NCBI GenBank assembly: GCA_032055545.1
Contig: DAMBQR010000011.1
Location: 12,978-76,977, forward strand
Direction: 5' to 3'
From: Pseudescherichia sp032055545
Lineage (GTDB): Bacteria > Pseudomonadota > Gammaproteobacteria > Enterobacterales > Enterobacteriaceae
Length of the DNA stretch: 64,000 bases
A model generated the notes under the pieces. The model was not told where the DNA came from. It worked only from the letters and a program-made list of their open reading frames with translations, and ran no database searches. Numbering within the stretch: position 1 is the stretch's first letter; each line of letters opens with the position of its first letter. The position numbers and the translations under genes are program-made. Shown one piece after another: positions 9,296 to 16,294 of the stretch.

Positions 9296-9604
9296 ATGAC
9301 CGATGAGAACAGAACTAACGTAAACGCCTCCTCCTGCATCAAATGCTGGGTTCACGGCAGCGTTCAGGGGGTTGGTTTTCGCTACAGCACCCAGCGTGAG
9401 GCGCATCGCCTTGGTTTGACCGGCTACGCCCGTAATATGGATGACGGCAGCGTTGAGGTGTTGGCCTGTGGCGAAGAAGAGAAGATAGCCGAGCTGCTTG
9501 AGTGGCTGAAAGCAGGGGGGCCGCGCAGCGCCCGGGTTGATAATGTCTTAACCGAGCCGCACCAGCCCACCAGGGAGTGGACTAACTTTGGTATCCGCTA
9601 CTAA
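9296..9604 (+). CDS. acyP: Acylphosphatase
   Basis: A 102-residue acylphosphatase, which hydrolyses carboxyl-phosphate bonds. The signature VHGSVQGVGFRYSTQ carries the catalytic Arg, and GYARNMDDGSVEV supplies the conserved Asn. It is about ten residues longer than E. coli AcyP, with the extra residues at the N-terminus. The start at 9296 is chosen because AGGAG lies 8 bases before it; a GTG at 9272 in frame has no such site. Its stop overlaps the convergent tusE stop by four bases. Confidence 0.93.
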   Translation: MTDENRTNVNASSCIKCWVHGSVQGVGFRYSTQREAHRLGLTGYARNMDDGSVEVLACGEEEKIAELLEWLKAGGPRSARVDNVLTEPHQPTREWTNFGIRY

Positions 9605-9930
9605 ATGCACTTCACCGGTTTTGGCAGGCCAGCAATTTTGGTGGCCTGCTTAGCCGGGCCTTTAGGGAAAAGGCGGTAGAGGTAGCGGCTGTTGCCTTTC
9701 TCTTCGCCAAACTTATTGGCCATCGCCTTTACCAGCATACGGATTGCCGGAGAGGTGTTAAATTCCAGATAGAACTCACGCACGAAGCGCACCACTTCCC
9801 AATGCTCAGGTGAGAGGGTAATGGACTCCTGCGCCGCAATGACCTCTGCCAGGCCTTCGCTCCACTGGTTGCTCTCTTTCAGATAGCCGTCGTTATCGGT
9901 CTCTATCTCTTTACCTTCAAAGCTCAACAT
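9601..9930 (-). CDS. tusE: TusE, sulfur relay protein
   Basis: A 109-residue DsrC-family protein of the tRNA 2-thiouridine relay (TusA to TusBCD to TusE to MnmA). The essential Cys is the penultimate residue in PKPVKCI, and the DNA-binding-like helical fold segment SPAIRMLVKAMANKFGEEKG is intact. An alternative ATG six bases upstream (9936) would add two residues; the E. coli protein starts at the position given here. It sits between acyP and yccA as in E. coli. Confidence 0.95.
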   Translation of the reverse strand: MLSFEGKEIETDNDGYLKESNQWSEGLAEVIAAQESITLSPEHWEVVRFVREFYLEFNTSPAIRMLVKAMANKFGEEKGNSRYLYRLFPKGPAKQATKIAGLPKPVKCI

Positions 9931-9970
9931 AATCATTCACGAATCAGCTAAAAACGGCTGTAGTGTAACA

Positions 9971-9999
9971 AAAAACAAAGCCCCGCATAAGCGGGGCTT
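9971..9999 (-). terminator. Terminator of yccA
   Basis: The stem AAGCCCCGC/GCGGGGCTT is followed on the minus strand by TGTTTTTTGTT, just downstream of the yccA stop. This is a standard intrinsic terminator. Confidence 0.85.
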
Positions 10000-10017
10000 G
10001 AGAGGTTGCCTGGGCGG

Positions 10018-10677
10018 TTAGTCGCGGCTGGAGAAGCCCAGGATGCTCAGCAGGCTGACAAAGATGTTGTACAGCGAGACGTAGAGGCTGACGGTGGCGC
10101 GAATGTAGTTGGTTTCGCCGCCGTGAATAATGTTGCTGGTCTCATAGAGGATTGCGCCAGTCGAGATCAGAATAAACACCGCGCTAATCGCCAGATGCAG
10201 AGCCGGGAGCTGCAGGAAGATGTTCGCTACCATCCCAAGCAGCACCACCACGATCCCCGCCATCAGCATACCGCCAAGGAAGGACATATCTTTACGGGTG
10301 GTCAGCACGTAGGCCGAGCAGCAGAAGAAGGTCAGCGCGGTACCGCCCAGCGCCAGGCCAATCAGATCGCCCATGCCCGCCGAGAGGTAGGCGTTAAGCA
10401 TCGGCCCAAGGATGTAGCCCAGGAAGCCGGTAAAGGCGAACGCAGCCAGGATACCGGCAGGTTTATCCGCCAGCTTATAGGTCAGGAACATTAAGCCATA
10501 CATGCCCACCAGGGTCAGGATCAGCCCCGGCGACGGCAGGCCCAGCACCGTGCTGGCAGTCGCGGTGATCGCGGAGAAGGCCAGGGTCAGGCTGAGCATA
10601 AAATAGGTGTTTCGCAGCACTTTATGCGTGCTGAGCAGCGATGTACGCCCGCGTGAAGCGCTAACAATACGATCCAT
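10018..10677 (-). CDS. yccA: YccA, FtsH-modulating membrane protein
   Basis: A 219-residue protein of the BAX inhibitor-1/TMBIM family with seven predicted membrane helices, identical in length to E. coli YccA. In E. coli YccA is both a substrate and a modulator of the FtsH protease at the SecY translocon. The hydrophobic pattern runs from about residue 22 to the end, with the family segment near NIFVSLLSILGFSSRD at the C-terminus. It is transcribed alone toward tusE with its own terminator. Confidence 0.94.
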   Translation of the reverse strand: MDRIVSASRGRTSLLSTHKVLRNTYFMLSLTLAFSAITATASTVLGLPSPGLILTLVGMYGLMFLTYKLADKPAGILAAFAFTGFLGYILGPMLNAYLSAGMGDLIGLALGGTALTFFCCSAYVLTTRKDMSFLGGMLMAGIVVVLLGMVANIFLQLPALHLAISAVFILISTGAILYETSNIIHGGETNYIRATVSLYVSLYNIFVSLLSILGFSSRD

Positions 10678-10949
10678 GAGTCACTCTCTTATGACAGATG
10701 TAATTAAGAGTGAAGGATAGGTAAACAGAGCGGCAGCTTAAAGCGGTTTTACCCATCTTTACCTGAACAACAATAACTTACCGTTAGCATAGTCTGCTTT
10801 AAAATTCGCTTTTGCCAGCGTTATTGCGCTTTTGCACGGCTTAAACAGATCAACCTCTTATAGGTGCCTGAAAACTATTGCCTTCTTGCCTGACGGACGC
10901 TAAGAGTGTCAGAGATATCGTTAATCAGTACACTATTAAGGCAAAGGAT

Positions 10950-12578
10950 ATGAAACCACAGACAGGTCACCGTTTTGCCCTCTCACTACTGGCAACGGCC
11001 ATAATAAGCATAAGCACCGCTACGCTGGCGGCACAGGTTCCGGCAGGAACTGTTCTGGCAGAGCAGCAAACTCTGGTCCGTAACAACGGCAGCGAGCCTG
11101 CCTCCCTCGATCCGCATAAGGTAGAAAGCAACGTCGAATTTGATATTATCAGCGACTTATTCGATGGGCTGGTGGCGATCAGAAAAGATGGCAGCGTAGA
11201 GCCTCGATTAGCAGAGAAGTGGGATAATCAGGACAACACCGTCTGGACCTTCCACCTGCGGCCGGGCATCACCTGGTCCGACGGGACGGCGATTACCGCT
11301 CAGGACGTGGTCTGGAGCTGGCAGCGTCTGGTGGATCCGGCTACCGGCTCCCCGTATGCCACCTATCCGGGCAATATGCATATCGTCAACGCAGCAGATA
11401 TCGCGCAGGGCAAAAAGGCCCCGGATACGCTGGGCGTTAAGGCGCTGAACGATACCACGTTACAGGTCACGCTCAGCCAGCCCACGGCGTCGTTCCTGCC
11501 TATGCTGGCGCATCCGTCGCTGGTGCCGGTCGATAAGGTGCTGATTGGCCGTTTTGCCGAGAAGTGGACTAAGCCGGAGCACTTCGTCGGCAGCGGGCCG
11601 TACAAAATTACCGACTGGGTGGTGAACGAGAAGATTATCGCCGTGCGCAATCCCCGCTACTGGGATGACAAGCACACCGTCATCAACACCGTTACCTGGC
11701 TACCTATCAGCGCCGAGACCGCCGACGTCAACCGCTACAAGGCGGGCGAAATTGATATGACCAACACCATTCCGGTGAACCAGTTTGCCCAGCTGAAAAA
11801 GACCCTCGGCGCAGAGGTGCATATTACGCCGCAGCTGGCGACCTACTACTACCAGTTCAATACCACGAAGCCGCCCTTTAACGACGCGCGGGTGCGTCGG
11901 GCGCTCAATATGGCGCTGGACAAAGATATCATTGCCAACAAGGTGATGGGGCAGGGGCAGCGCCCGGCGTGGGTCATTAGCCAGCCGGAGATCGGCGGCG
12001 TGACCATTGCCTCACCGGACTACGCCTCCTGGCCACGGGAGAAACGCATTGCCGAGGCGAAAAAGCTGCTGGCGGAAGCCGGGTTCGACGCGGCGCATCC
12101 TTTGACCTTCAATCTGCTCTATAACACCATGGAGACCCACCAGCGCATCGCCATTGCCGCCAGCTCAATGTGGCAGAAAAACCTTGGCGTGACCGCGAAG
12201 CTGCAAAATCAGGAGTGGAAAACCATGCTTGATACCATGCACACCGGCAACTTCGACGCCGTGCGCTATGCGTGGATAGCCGACTACGACGATGCAGCGA
12301 CCTTCCTGAATACGTTCCGCACCGGCGACGGTGAGAATACCTCCCTGTACAGCAACCCAGCCTATGATGAGCTGATGCATAGCGCGGCCAGGGCGCAGGA
12401 TGCTAACGCGCGCGGAAAATATTATCAGCAGGCAGAGGCGATTCTGGCGCAGGACGTGCCGGCGATCCCGGTTTATCACTACGTCAGGGCACGATTAGTG
12501 AAGCCATGGGTAGGCGGATACGATCCCAACAACCTTGGCTACGTTTTTACAAAGGATCTCTACATCACCAAACACTGA
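10950..12578 (+). CDS. Orphan OppA/MppA-type oligopeptide-binding protein
   Basis: A 542-residue periplasmic solute-binding protein of family 5. It has a signal peptide (cleavage near TLAAQVPAG), then the mature start VPAGTVLAEQQTLVRNNGSE that OppA and MppA share. Other conserved segments are KWTKPEHFVGSGPYK, STDVNRY-like ADVNRYKAGEIDMTN and the C-terminal YVRARLVKPWVGGYDP. The start at 10950 follows AAAGGAT; the frame extends upstream without a signal peptide. No permease or ATPase is nearby, as for E. coli mppA, so it presumably works with the Opp translocator elsewhere. E. coli has no gene here between yccA and serT. The peptide ligand is unknown. Confidence 0.88.
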   Translation: MKPQTGHRFALSLLATAIISISTATLAAQVPAGTVLAEQQTLVRNNGSEPASLDPHKVESNVEFDIISDLFDGLVAIRKDGSVEPRLAEKWDNQDNTVWTFHLRPGITWSDGTAITAQDVVWSWQRLVDPATGSPYATYPGNMHIVNAADIAQGKKAPDTLGVKALNDTTLQVTLSQPTASFLPMLAHPSLVPVDKVLIGRFAEKWTKPEHFVGSGPYKITDWVVNEKIIAVRNPRYWDDKHTVINTVTWLPISAETADVNRYKAGEIDMTNTIPVNQFAQLKKTLGAEVHITPQLATYYYQFNTTKPPFNDARVRRALNMALDKDIIANKVMGQGQRPAWVISQPEIGGVTIASPDYASWPREKRIAEAKKLLAEAGFDAAHPLTFNLLYNTMETHQRIAIAASSMWQKNLGVTAKLQNQEWKTMLDTMHTGNFDAVRYAWIADYDDAATFLNTFRTGDGENTSLYSNPAYDELMHSAARAQDANARGKYYQQAEAILAQDVPAIPVYHYVRARLVKPWVGGYDPNNLGYVFTKDLYITKH

Positions 12579-12668
12579 CAATAGTGCTGATTTAATGGTC
12601 AATGTGCTGTACTTTCAGCCGATTAACAGCATATTGCTTGTTTTTCAGGCAAACAGATAACACAGGGG

Positions 12669-12697
12669 TTTACACGGCGCATCGAGGTGTTTATAGT
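12669..12697 (+). promoter_or_regulatory. serT promoter
   Basis: TTTACA and TATAGT are separated by exactly 17 bases, with a GC-rich discriminator (GCGCCTC) before the expected start of the tRNA transcript. This is a typical stringently controlled sigma-70 promoter. Confidence 0.75.
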
Positions 12698-12709
12698 GCG
12701 CCTCATTCC

Positions 12710-12797
12710 GGAAGTGTGGCCGAGCGGTTGAAGGCACCGGTCTTGAAAACCGGCGACCCGAAAGGGTTCCAGAGTTCGAATCTCTGCGCTTCCGCCA
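12710..12797 (+). tRNA. serT: tRNA-Ser (anticodon TGA)
   Basis: An 88-base class II tRNA. The acceptor stem GGAAGTG pairs with CGCTTCC, the anticodon loop CTTGAAA gives anticodon TGA, the long variable arm is CGACCCGAAAGGGTTCC-like, and the T-loop is GTTCGAATC. The CCA end is encoded (12795-12797). Sequence and position next to yccA match E. coli serT. Confidence 0.97.
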
Positions 12798-12807
12798 AAT
12801 GCGGAAT

Positions 12808-12840
12808 AGCCCTGCGATAGCAATATCGCGGGGCTTTTTT
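12808..12840 (+). terminator. Terminator of serT
   Basis: The stem AGCCCTGCGAT/ATCGCGGGGCT, with one wobble pair, is followed directly by TTTTTT, eleven bases after the tRNA. Confidence 0.85.
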
Positions 12841-12927
12841 CTTTTTGGGTCTTTATCCTGAGCTGGCTGGATAGCCGCGCGAAAAGGTCGTAGCTACAAT
12901 CAAAGCACACCTTAGGAGGAGATCGTC

Positions 12928-13788
12928 ATGTCAAAACCCACTATGCGTTACCGCCTCGGCGACCGCGAAGTAAACCGTTTAGGCTATGGTGCAATGCAGC
13001 TGGCAGGTCCAGGGGTTTTTGGGCCGGTTAAAGATGAAGCGCGGGCCATTCAGGTCCTGCGTGACGCCGTCGCTTCTGGCGTTAACCATATCGATACCAG
13101 CGATTTTTACGGCCCGCATGAAACCAACCGGCTGATTAAAAAAGCGCTCTATCCTTATCCTGACGATCTCTGCATCGTGACGAAAGTGGGCGCGCGCCGC
13201 GATGAGAAAGGCGGATGGCTCCCGGCATTCACTCCGGAGGAGCTGACGCGTGCGGTAGAAAGTAACCTGGAAAACCTGGGGCTGGACGTTATACCCGTCG
13301 TCAATCTGCGCAGCATGTTTAATGTTCATCATCCAGAGGAAGGTTCGCTGGAAAGGGAGCTGGAAACGTTAATTAAGCTTAAGGCGCGTGGACTGATCCA
13401 GCATATTGGCCTGAGTCATGTCACCGCCAAACAGATCGCCGATGCGCAACAGATGACGCCCATTGTCTGCGTTCAGAACATGTATAACCTTGCCAACCGG
13501 CAGGACGATGCGCTGGTCGATCACCTGGCCGATCAAGGGATCGCCTACGTTCCGTTCTTCCCGCTCGGTGGTTTTTCGCCGTTACAGTCTGCGCAACTCA
13601 ATGACGTCGCCACTGAATTACAGGCGACGCCGATGCAGGTTGCGCTCGCCTGGTTACTAAAACGCTCGCCCAATATTCTGTTAATTCCCGGCACGTCATC
13701 GCCGCAGCATTTGCAGGAGAATCTGGCAAGCGTACAATTAACCCTGTCAGACGAGGTGATGGAAAAGCTGAACGGGGTGAGTGTCTAA
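12928..13788 (+). CDS. ydbC: Aldo/keto reductase, YdbC (PdxI)-like
   Basis: A 286-residue NADPH-dependent aldo/keto reductase, the same length as E. coli YdbC, which was reported to reduce pyridoxal (PdxI). Shared segments include VNRLGYGAMQLAGPGVFGP, NHIDTSDFYGPH (catalytic Asp and Tyr) and IVTKVG (catalytic Lys). At the usual catalytic His the strand reads PVVNLRS, with Asn, as in YdbC. The C-terminal ILLIPGTSS binds the cofactor phosphate. AGGAGG lies before the ATG. The similarity is clear but not near identity, so this may be a paralogue with another carbonyl substrate. It could be cotranscribed with the transporter downstream. Confidence 0.8.
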   Translation: MSKPTMRYRLGDREVNRLGYGAMQLAGPGVFGPVKDEARAIQVLRDAVASGVNHIDTSDFYGPHETNRLIKKALYPYPDDLCIVTKVGARRDEKGGWLPAFTPEELTRAVESNLENLGLDVIPVVNLRSMFNVHHPEEGSLERELETLIKLKARGLIQHIGLSHVTAKQIADAQQMTPIVCVQNMYNLANRQDDALVDHLADQGIAYVPFFPLGGFSPLQSAQLNDVATELQATPMQVALAWLLKRSPNILLIPGTSSPQHLQENLASVQLTLSDEVMEKLNGVSV

Positions 13789-13812
13789 GCAGTCGCTGGC
13801 GAAGGGTAACTG

Positions 13813-14649
13813 ATGAAAAAATTTTTGCTTATCGCTTTTACCCTGCTGGCCTTCGCCGCCAACTCTGTACTGTGCCGCATTGCGTTGCGCGAAGGTCATG
13901 CCGATCCTGCAACGTTCAGCGTCTTACGCCTGCTGGCGGGGGCGGTCGTGCTGCTGCTCCTCCAGCTGGCGTCACGTGGATGGGGCGGCATCCGCTGGAG
14001 CCTGGTGAACGCTGGCTTGCTCACCGCCTATGTTTTCCTCTTCTCGCTCGCCTATGTTCATCTTGATACTGCCACCGGGGCGCTGCTGCTTTTTGGCGCC
14101 GTTCAGGTCTGCATGGTGCTGTGGGGAACGCTGCAGGGAGAGAGGACGGGGTTGCGTAAGTGGTCTGGTATTGCGGTAGCCATTGCGGGTATTGCGATCC
14201 TGCTTCTGCCGGGCGCCAGCATGCCCTCTGCACTGCCAGCGATTATGATGATCGCCTCCGGGCTGGCATGGGGAGCTTATTCAGTGCGAGGCAAGCGCGT
14301 GTCCGACCCCACCGGAGCCACCACCGGGAATTTTGTCCTGAGCGTGCCGATTATCGCCATGCTGTTTATGCTCTCGCCGGAGCACGCCTTAGCCGATAGG
14401 TGGGGCGTCCTGCTTGCCCTCATCTCTGGCGGCGTCACCTCAGGGCTGGCCTATGTTCTCTGGTATGTCATCGTCCGCGACATCTCATCCGCCACGGCCA
14501 GCACCCTGCAACTGAGCGTACCCTGTCTGGCCGCGCTGGGGGGCACGCTGTTTCTGGGGGAGATCCCGAGCATCCGGATGGTTATTGCCGCCGTGCTGGT
14601 GCTGGCCGGGATTTTGATTGTGATTGCGGCCGAGCGGCGCGCGGCTTAA
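13813..14649 (+). CDS. EamA-family (DMT superfamily) transporter
   Basis: A 278-residue inner-membrane protein with about ten hydrophobic helices arranged as two EamA repeats, roughly residues 5-130 and 145-275. The segment GAVQVCMVLWGTLQGE ends the first repeat and LQLSVPCLAALGGTLFLGE the second, as in drug/metabolite transporters. The substrate cannot be read from sequence. It starts 24 bases after the aldo/keto reductase and is probably in the same operon. Immediately downstream the sequence becomes gene debris. Confidence 0.82.
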   Translation: MKKFLLIAFTLLAFAANSVLCRIALREGHADPATFSVLRLLAGAVVLLLLQLASRGWGGIRWSLVNAGLLTAYVFLFSLAYVHLDTATGALLLFGAVQVCMVLWGTLQGERTGLRKWSGIAVAIAGIAILLLPGASMPSALPAIMMIASGLAWGAYSVRGKRVSDPTGATTGNFVLSVPIIAMLFMLSPEHALADRWGVLLALISGGVTSGLAYVLWYVIVRDISSATASTLQLSVPCLAALGGTLFLGEIPSIRMVIAAVLVLAGILIVIAAERRAA

Positions 14650-14693
14650 TGAACCGGGCGGTGACATATTCTCCAGGCCGGGCGTTGCCGAGC

Positions 14694-14926
14694 CTATAAA
14701 TCAATCACCAGGTTCCCCGACCTGCTCCGGGAGCAACACAGGGCGATATGCTGCCTGGCGGCGCTTTTTTCCCATCGGACTGCACCGTGTCCCGGTGATC
14801 GACATCGCCGTCAATCACTTCACGGCTTTTCACATAGTAGTGCAGCTCAAACGGCCTGCCTGTCGCCTCCAGGTGCTGCGCCATCGCATAGAGCGGCGTA
14901 ATGCCAATCCCGCCTGGCCTGGCCAG
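14694..14926 (-). pseudogene. Remnant of a ferredoxin-type oxidoreductase
   Basis: Two pieces of a phthalate/vanillate-dioxygenase-type reductase remain. The NAD-binding piece reads GGIGITPLYAMAQHLEATG and continues to ELHYYVKSRE. It runs straight into the C-terminal 2Fe-2S piece VDHRDTVQSDGKKA. After a frameshift the tail is RQHIALCCSRSRSGNLVIDL followed by TAG at 14694. The N-terminal FMN domain and most of the iron-sulfur domain are gone. The gene is dead by both internal deletion and frameshift. No oxygenase partner is visible nearby. Confidence 0.75.
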
Positions 14927-15145
14927 GGCTGGAGGGGATGCGGTTGCAGCGTCCATCTACCCCTACGCGCAGATCGATTTTGTGATTGCCGGGATGGCAG
15001 AGGCGCAGTTTCATCTGCGGTTTCTCATCGCCCCCGGCGGCTGGTCAACCTACCGGGGAAGCTGAGGCCTGCTAATGCCGCTTGCCTTCACATTGCTGCA
15101 TTTGTAGCGTTGCACTCTGCTTCATTTTTACGCATACTTTTACAT
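14927..15145. other. Unassigned debris between the oxidoreductase remnant and ccdAB
   Basis: A short plus-strand open stretch (YPYAQIDFVIAGMAEAQFHL and on to a TGA at about 15066) and a minus-strand stretch are present, but I cannot assign either to a family. The stretch after 15070 is AT-richer and leads into the ccdAB promoter. Probably further gene remains. Confidence 0.4.
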
Positions 15146-15166
15146 GTGTAATTTACCCGTGTAATT
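15146..15166 (+). promoter_or_regulatory. Direct repeats in the ccdAB promoter region
   Basis: GTGTAATT occurs at 15146-15153 and again at 15159-15166, thirteen bases apart, just before the ribosome site AAGGAGG (15168-15174). CcdA-CcdB complexes repress their own promoter by binding repeated sites, so this is a plausible operator. The role is inferred from position. Confidence 0.4.
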
Positions 15167-15178
15167 GAAGGAGGCTAA

Positions 15179-15418
15179 GTGCCAGGTGCCAACACGCGTC
15201 ATAAAAAAACGGTTAGCGTTACGCTGGAGCCACTATTGCTTCAACAAGCCCGCGAGGCCGGGATCAATCTCTCAGCTCTGCTAACCAAAGCCCTGGAGCA
15301 GGAGATCGGTGCTGTAGGAAGTGAGCGCTGGAAAAGAGAAAACCGGGCCGGATTACAGGAGCTCAATCGCATTACGGATGAGCATGGATTGTTATCGGAT
15401 GAATACAGGACGTTCTAA
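15179..15418 (+). CDS. ccdA: CcdA-family antitoxin
   Basis: A 79-residue antitoxin of the CcdA family. The N-terminal ribbon-helix-helix (KKTVSVTLEPLLLQQAREAGIN, DNA binding and autorepression) is followed by LSALLTKALEQE and a C-terminal toxin-binding segment ending LLSDEYRTF, the family hallmark. Translation starts at GTG, supported by AAGGAGG five bases upstream. It is followed two bases later by ccdB. The protein is expected to be labile and degraded by Lon, releasing the toxin. Confidence 0.9.
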   Translation: MPGANTRHKKTVSVTLEPLLLQQAREAGINLSALLTKALEQEIGAVGSERWKRENRAGLQELNRITDEHGLLSDEYRTF

Positions 15419-15420
15419 TC

Positions 15421-15729
15421 ATGCAATATGTCGTTTACCATAATAATGGTAACAGCAAGGCGTATCCCTATTTGCTCGATGTTCAGAGCGATATTATTGA
15501 TGAGCTTCATACTCGACTAGTCATTCCGCTCTATCCAGCAAGCAGAGTGACTAATCCGCCGGTAAGACGTTTGACACCTATATTGACCGTTGAGGGGCAT
15601 GATTATCTGATTATGACTCATGAGATGGCCAGCGTTAGATTGTCGCAGCTTGGTGCAGATGTTATGGATGCGCGCCCATTTCGTCAAACCATCAAAAACG
15701 CATTAGATTTCATCTTTGATGGTTTCTAA
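15421..15729 (+). CDS. ccdB: CcdB-family gyrase toxin
   Basis: A 102-residue CcdB-family protein, which poisons DNA gyrase. Family segments seen are LDVQSDIIDELHTRLVIPLYP and MTHEMASVRLSQLGADV. The C-terminus is LDFIFDGF, whereas plasmid F CcdB ends MFWGI and needs Trp99-Gly100-Ile101 for gyrase poisoning. Here Trp is replaced by Asp, as I recall for chromosomal (O157-type) CcdB proteins. Whether it still poisons gyrase is therefore open. The pair sits in gene debris, as expected for an addiction module left on the chromosome. Confidence 0.9.
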   Translation: MQYVVYHNNGNSKAYPYLLDVQSDIIDELHTRLVIPLYPASRVTNPPVRRLTPILTVEGHDYLIMTHEMASVRLSQLGADVMDARPFRQTIKNALDFIFDGF

Positions 15730-15759
15730 GTTTTAGGCAGCCATATAAGGAAATACTTT

Positions 15760-15873
15760 TTATTCGGACGTTGAGGCCTGCCAAACCCGCTCCCCATTAA
15801 CCCAGGTCTTGCGAATATTGCGCTCGCCCCCCAGCGTCATCAGCATAAACAGCTGCTCGTAGATATCCTTGCA
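15760..15873 (-). pseudogene. C-terminal remnant of an amidohydrolase
   Basis: The minus strand encodes the last 37 residues of an amidohydrolase of the cytosine/guanine-deaminase-like type: KDIYEQLFMLMTLGGERNIR, then KTWVNGERVWQAS and a TAA at 15760. The segment matches the usual C-terminal end of these metal-dependent deaminases. Upstream of 15873 the frame is interrupted and the sequence changes to a plus-strand ABC transporter fragment, so only a tail survives. Confidence 0.65.
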
Positions 15874-15884
15874 GCGGCTCACTC

Positions 15885-16102
15885 GCAGCTGCTGGAGCAG
15901 TTGGCGGCAGAGGGGATGACGCTGATTCTGGTGAACCAGAAATGAATTTTGCCCGCGAAGTGGACGACCGCGTGGTGTTTATGCACCAGGAGCGTGTGTG
16001 GGAGCAGGACGCGCCGTTGGATGCCTTACTGGATGAGCTACTGGCCCAGGCGCAGGCCATTGTGGCGTTTAGCTATGCGGTGACCGCCCTGGCAAGCGCT
16101 TA
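15885..16102 (+). pseudogene. C-terminal remnant of an amino-acid ABC transporter ATPase
   Basis: The plus strand reads LLEQLAAEGMTLILV, then NQK and a stop. One base out of frame it continues as MNFAREVDDRVVFMHQERVWEQ. In intact polar-amino-acid transporter ATPases these are contiguous as LVTHEMNFAREV, so one base is missing and the switch His is lost. Walker A, signature and Walker B are absent. The frame then runs on to a TAG at 16102 through sequence I cannot assign. Confidence 0.7.
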
Positions 16103-16294
16103 GTTTACTTTTCAGACCCGCAGAGAGGGTCTACCCCCTTTCTGCGTCCCCTCTGTAACTATCACTCTCCTCAACCAAATCCCATTAACCACAAAGGGTT
16201 ACATACATTCATATCATGAATGGCTGTGATCCAAATCAACTTTGTACTACCATGCCGACCGTAATATAAAATTTTACATAACGATGGCAGCATA

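Noticed and set aside
16100..16294. Fur box before the TonB receptor
   Set aside because: AT-rich inverted pieces occur, but none matches the consensus well enough to report.
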